The position numbers and the translations under genes were made by a program. Positions 14,884 through 15,380 of a stretch of DNA of 15,380 nucleotides are shown here, piece after piece. Source of the DNA: Syntrophaceae bacterium UBA4778 (GTDB lineage Bacteria; Desulfobacterota; Syntrophia; Syntrophales; UBA4778); NCBI GenBank assembly GCA_002403175.1, contig DHHG01000283.1, positions 1 to 15,380 on the forward strand, read 5' to 3'. Position 1 is the first letter of the stretch. Every line of letters begins with the position of its first letter. Under the pieces are notes generated by a model. The model was not told the origin of the DNA. It worked only from the letters and a program-made list of their open reading frames with translations, and made no database searches.

Positions 14884-15380
14884 TCAGCTCCTTTCAAAAA
14901 CCTTTTTGATAATCCTCTTAAAGAGACTCGGAGGGTCATCGTAGAATCGACTTCCCGGTGAGACTTCCGTTCTCCCCTGAAGACTGATCACTGCCGCTTT
15001 TTTAATATCCTCATCTTCAACATGATTCCGGCCTTTCAAGGCAGCAACGGCCTGACTTTGTTCGAAGGTGGCTATGCTTGCACGGACACTGGCGGGCCTG
15101 GAGATGTCTTCCATATCCCGGGTAGCATGTGAAATCTCAACAACTTTGTGCAGCAGACCCTGTTCGAACTGGATTCCCTGATACGTTCTGGCATAGCGCT
15201 TCAATATCGAAATTTCCTGATCGACTGTCGGATAACCGATCGTAATCCGCTCAAAACGATCCCCGAGCGTCTCTGAAATACGGTCGACCCCTGCAAATTC
15301 CTGCGGATTCTGGGTCGCAATTACGACCGTGTCGACAGGAACATCCAGATCGAATCCGGCCAGGGTAGTGTTTCGTTCTT
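14884..15380 (-). CDS. MoxR-like AAA+ ATPase, C-terminal part (5' end outside window)
   Basis: The frame is open to the window edge on the minus strand, so the N-terminal Walker A and Walker B region lies beyond 15380. The visible 165 residues begin near ERNTTLAGFDLDVPVD and contain the sensor-1 block VVIATQNPQEF, the arginine-finger region ISETLGDRFERI, and IGYPTVDQEISILKRYA, which leads into the helical lid with sensor-2-type SRPASVRASIATFEQSQA and EDEDIKKAAV. This matches the MoxR / AAA_3 family, chaperone-like ATPases often encoded with VWA-domain proteins. The TTG at 15204 is internal. The DRISETLGDRF motif differs from the common LPEAQLDRF, so it belongs to a less usual MoxR subgroup. 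The stop at 14884 faces the thiolase gene. Confidence 0.85.
   Translation of the reverse strand, partial: ERNTTLAGFDLDVPVDTVVIATQNPQEFAGVDRISETLGDRFERITIGYPTVDQEISILKRYARTYQGIQFEQGLLHKVVEISHATRDMEDISRPASVRASIATFEQSQAVAALKGRNHVEDEDIKKAAVISLQGRTEVSPGSRFYDDPPSLFKRIIKKVFERS

Noticed and set aside
1..15380. CRISPR array, tRNA, rRNA, insertion sequence or prophage
   Set aside because: No regularly spaced direct repeats, no cloverleaf-like or rRNA-like sequence, and no transposase, integrase or phage genes were recognised.

Overview
The window reads like a chromosomal segment of an anaerobic Desulfobacterota (former Deltaproteobacteria), most plausibly a Syntrophales-type organism (Syntrophus/Smithella-like). 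This is inferred from gene content and not from a marker gene: a type II secretion secretin and ATPase, a DUF362 protein with two [4Fe-4S] motifs, a NikR-controlled ECF-type nickel importer, an acetyl-CoA acetyltransferase, and a dispersed intergenic repeat of a kind I associate with deltaproteobacteria. Base composition looks moderate and even. No rRNA, tRNA, CRISPR array, insertion sequence or phage gene was seen.

Layout. (1) 1-3134, plus strand: the 3' part of gspD (cut by the window edge) followed by complete gspE. (2) 3157-3320: an inverted-repeat element lying where gspF would commonly follow. (3) 3455-7741, plus strand: a compact four-gene run of a metallo-beta-lactamase-fold hydrolase, a membrane diadenylate cyclase fused to YbbR domains (CdaA-CdaR fusion), an alpha/beta hydrolase and a DUF362/ferredoxin protein. 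Spacing is 23 nt, 47 nt and a 13-nt overlap, and two of the genes appear to start with TTG. (4) 7770-11823: a nickel module. nikR (plus strand) converges with a minus-strand operon of an outer-membrane beta-barrel gene, nikMN/cbiMN, cbiQ and cbiO. The nikR and cbiO stop codons abut with no base between them. (5) 11801-12471: about 670 bp without a convincing gene but with several short perfect inverted repeats. (6) 12472-14695, plus strand: a tandem-domain UspA protein and an acetyl-CoA acetyltransferase with an unusual N-terminal insertion. (7) 14884-15380, minus strand: the C-terminal part of a MoxR-like AAA+ ATPase, cut by the window edge.

How the parts work together. The nickel module is the most coherent system. 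NikR senses Ni(II), and both nikR and the barrel-led transporter operon have an exact TTGACA -35 element with a similar NikR-box-like sequence over the -10/+1 region; the two boxes share a half-site block with 11 of 13 bases identical. This makes the barrel protein a candidate outer-membrane nickel entry channel serving the inner-membrane NikMNQO importer. The second system is c-di-AMP signalling: cyclase and YbbR regulator are one polypeptide, encoded just downstream of a metallo-hydrolase that could be tested as a nucleotide phosphodiesterase.
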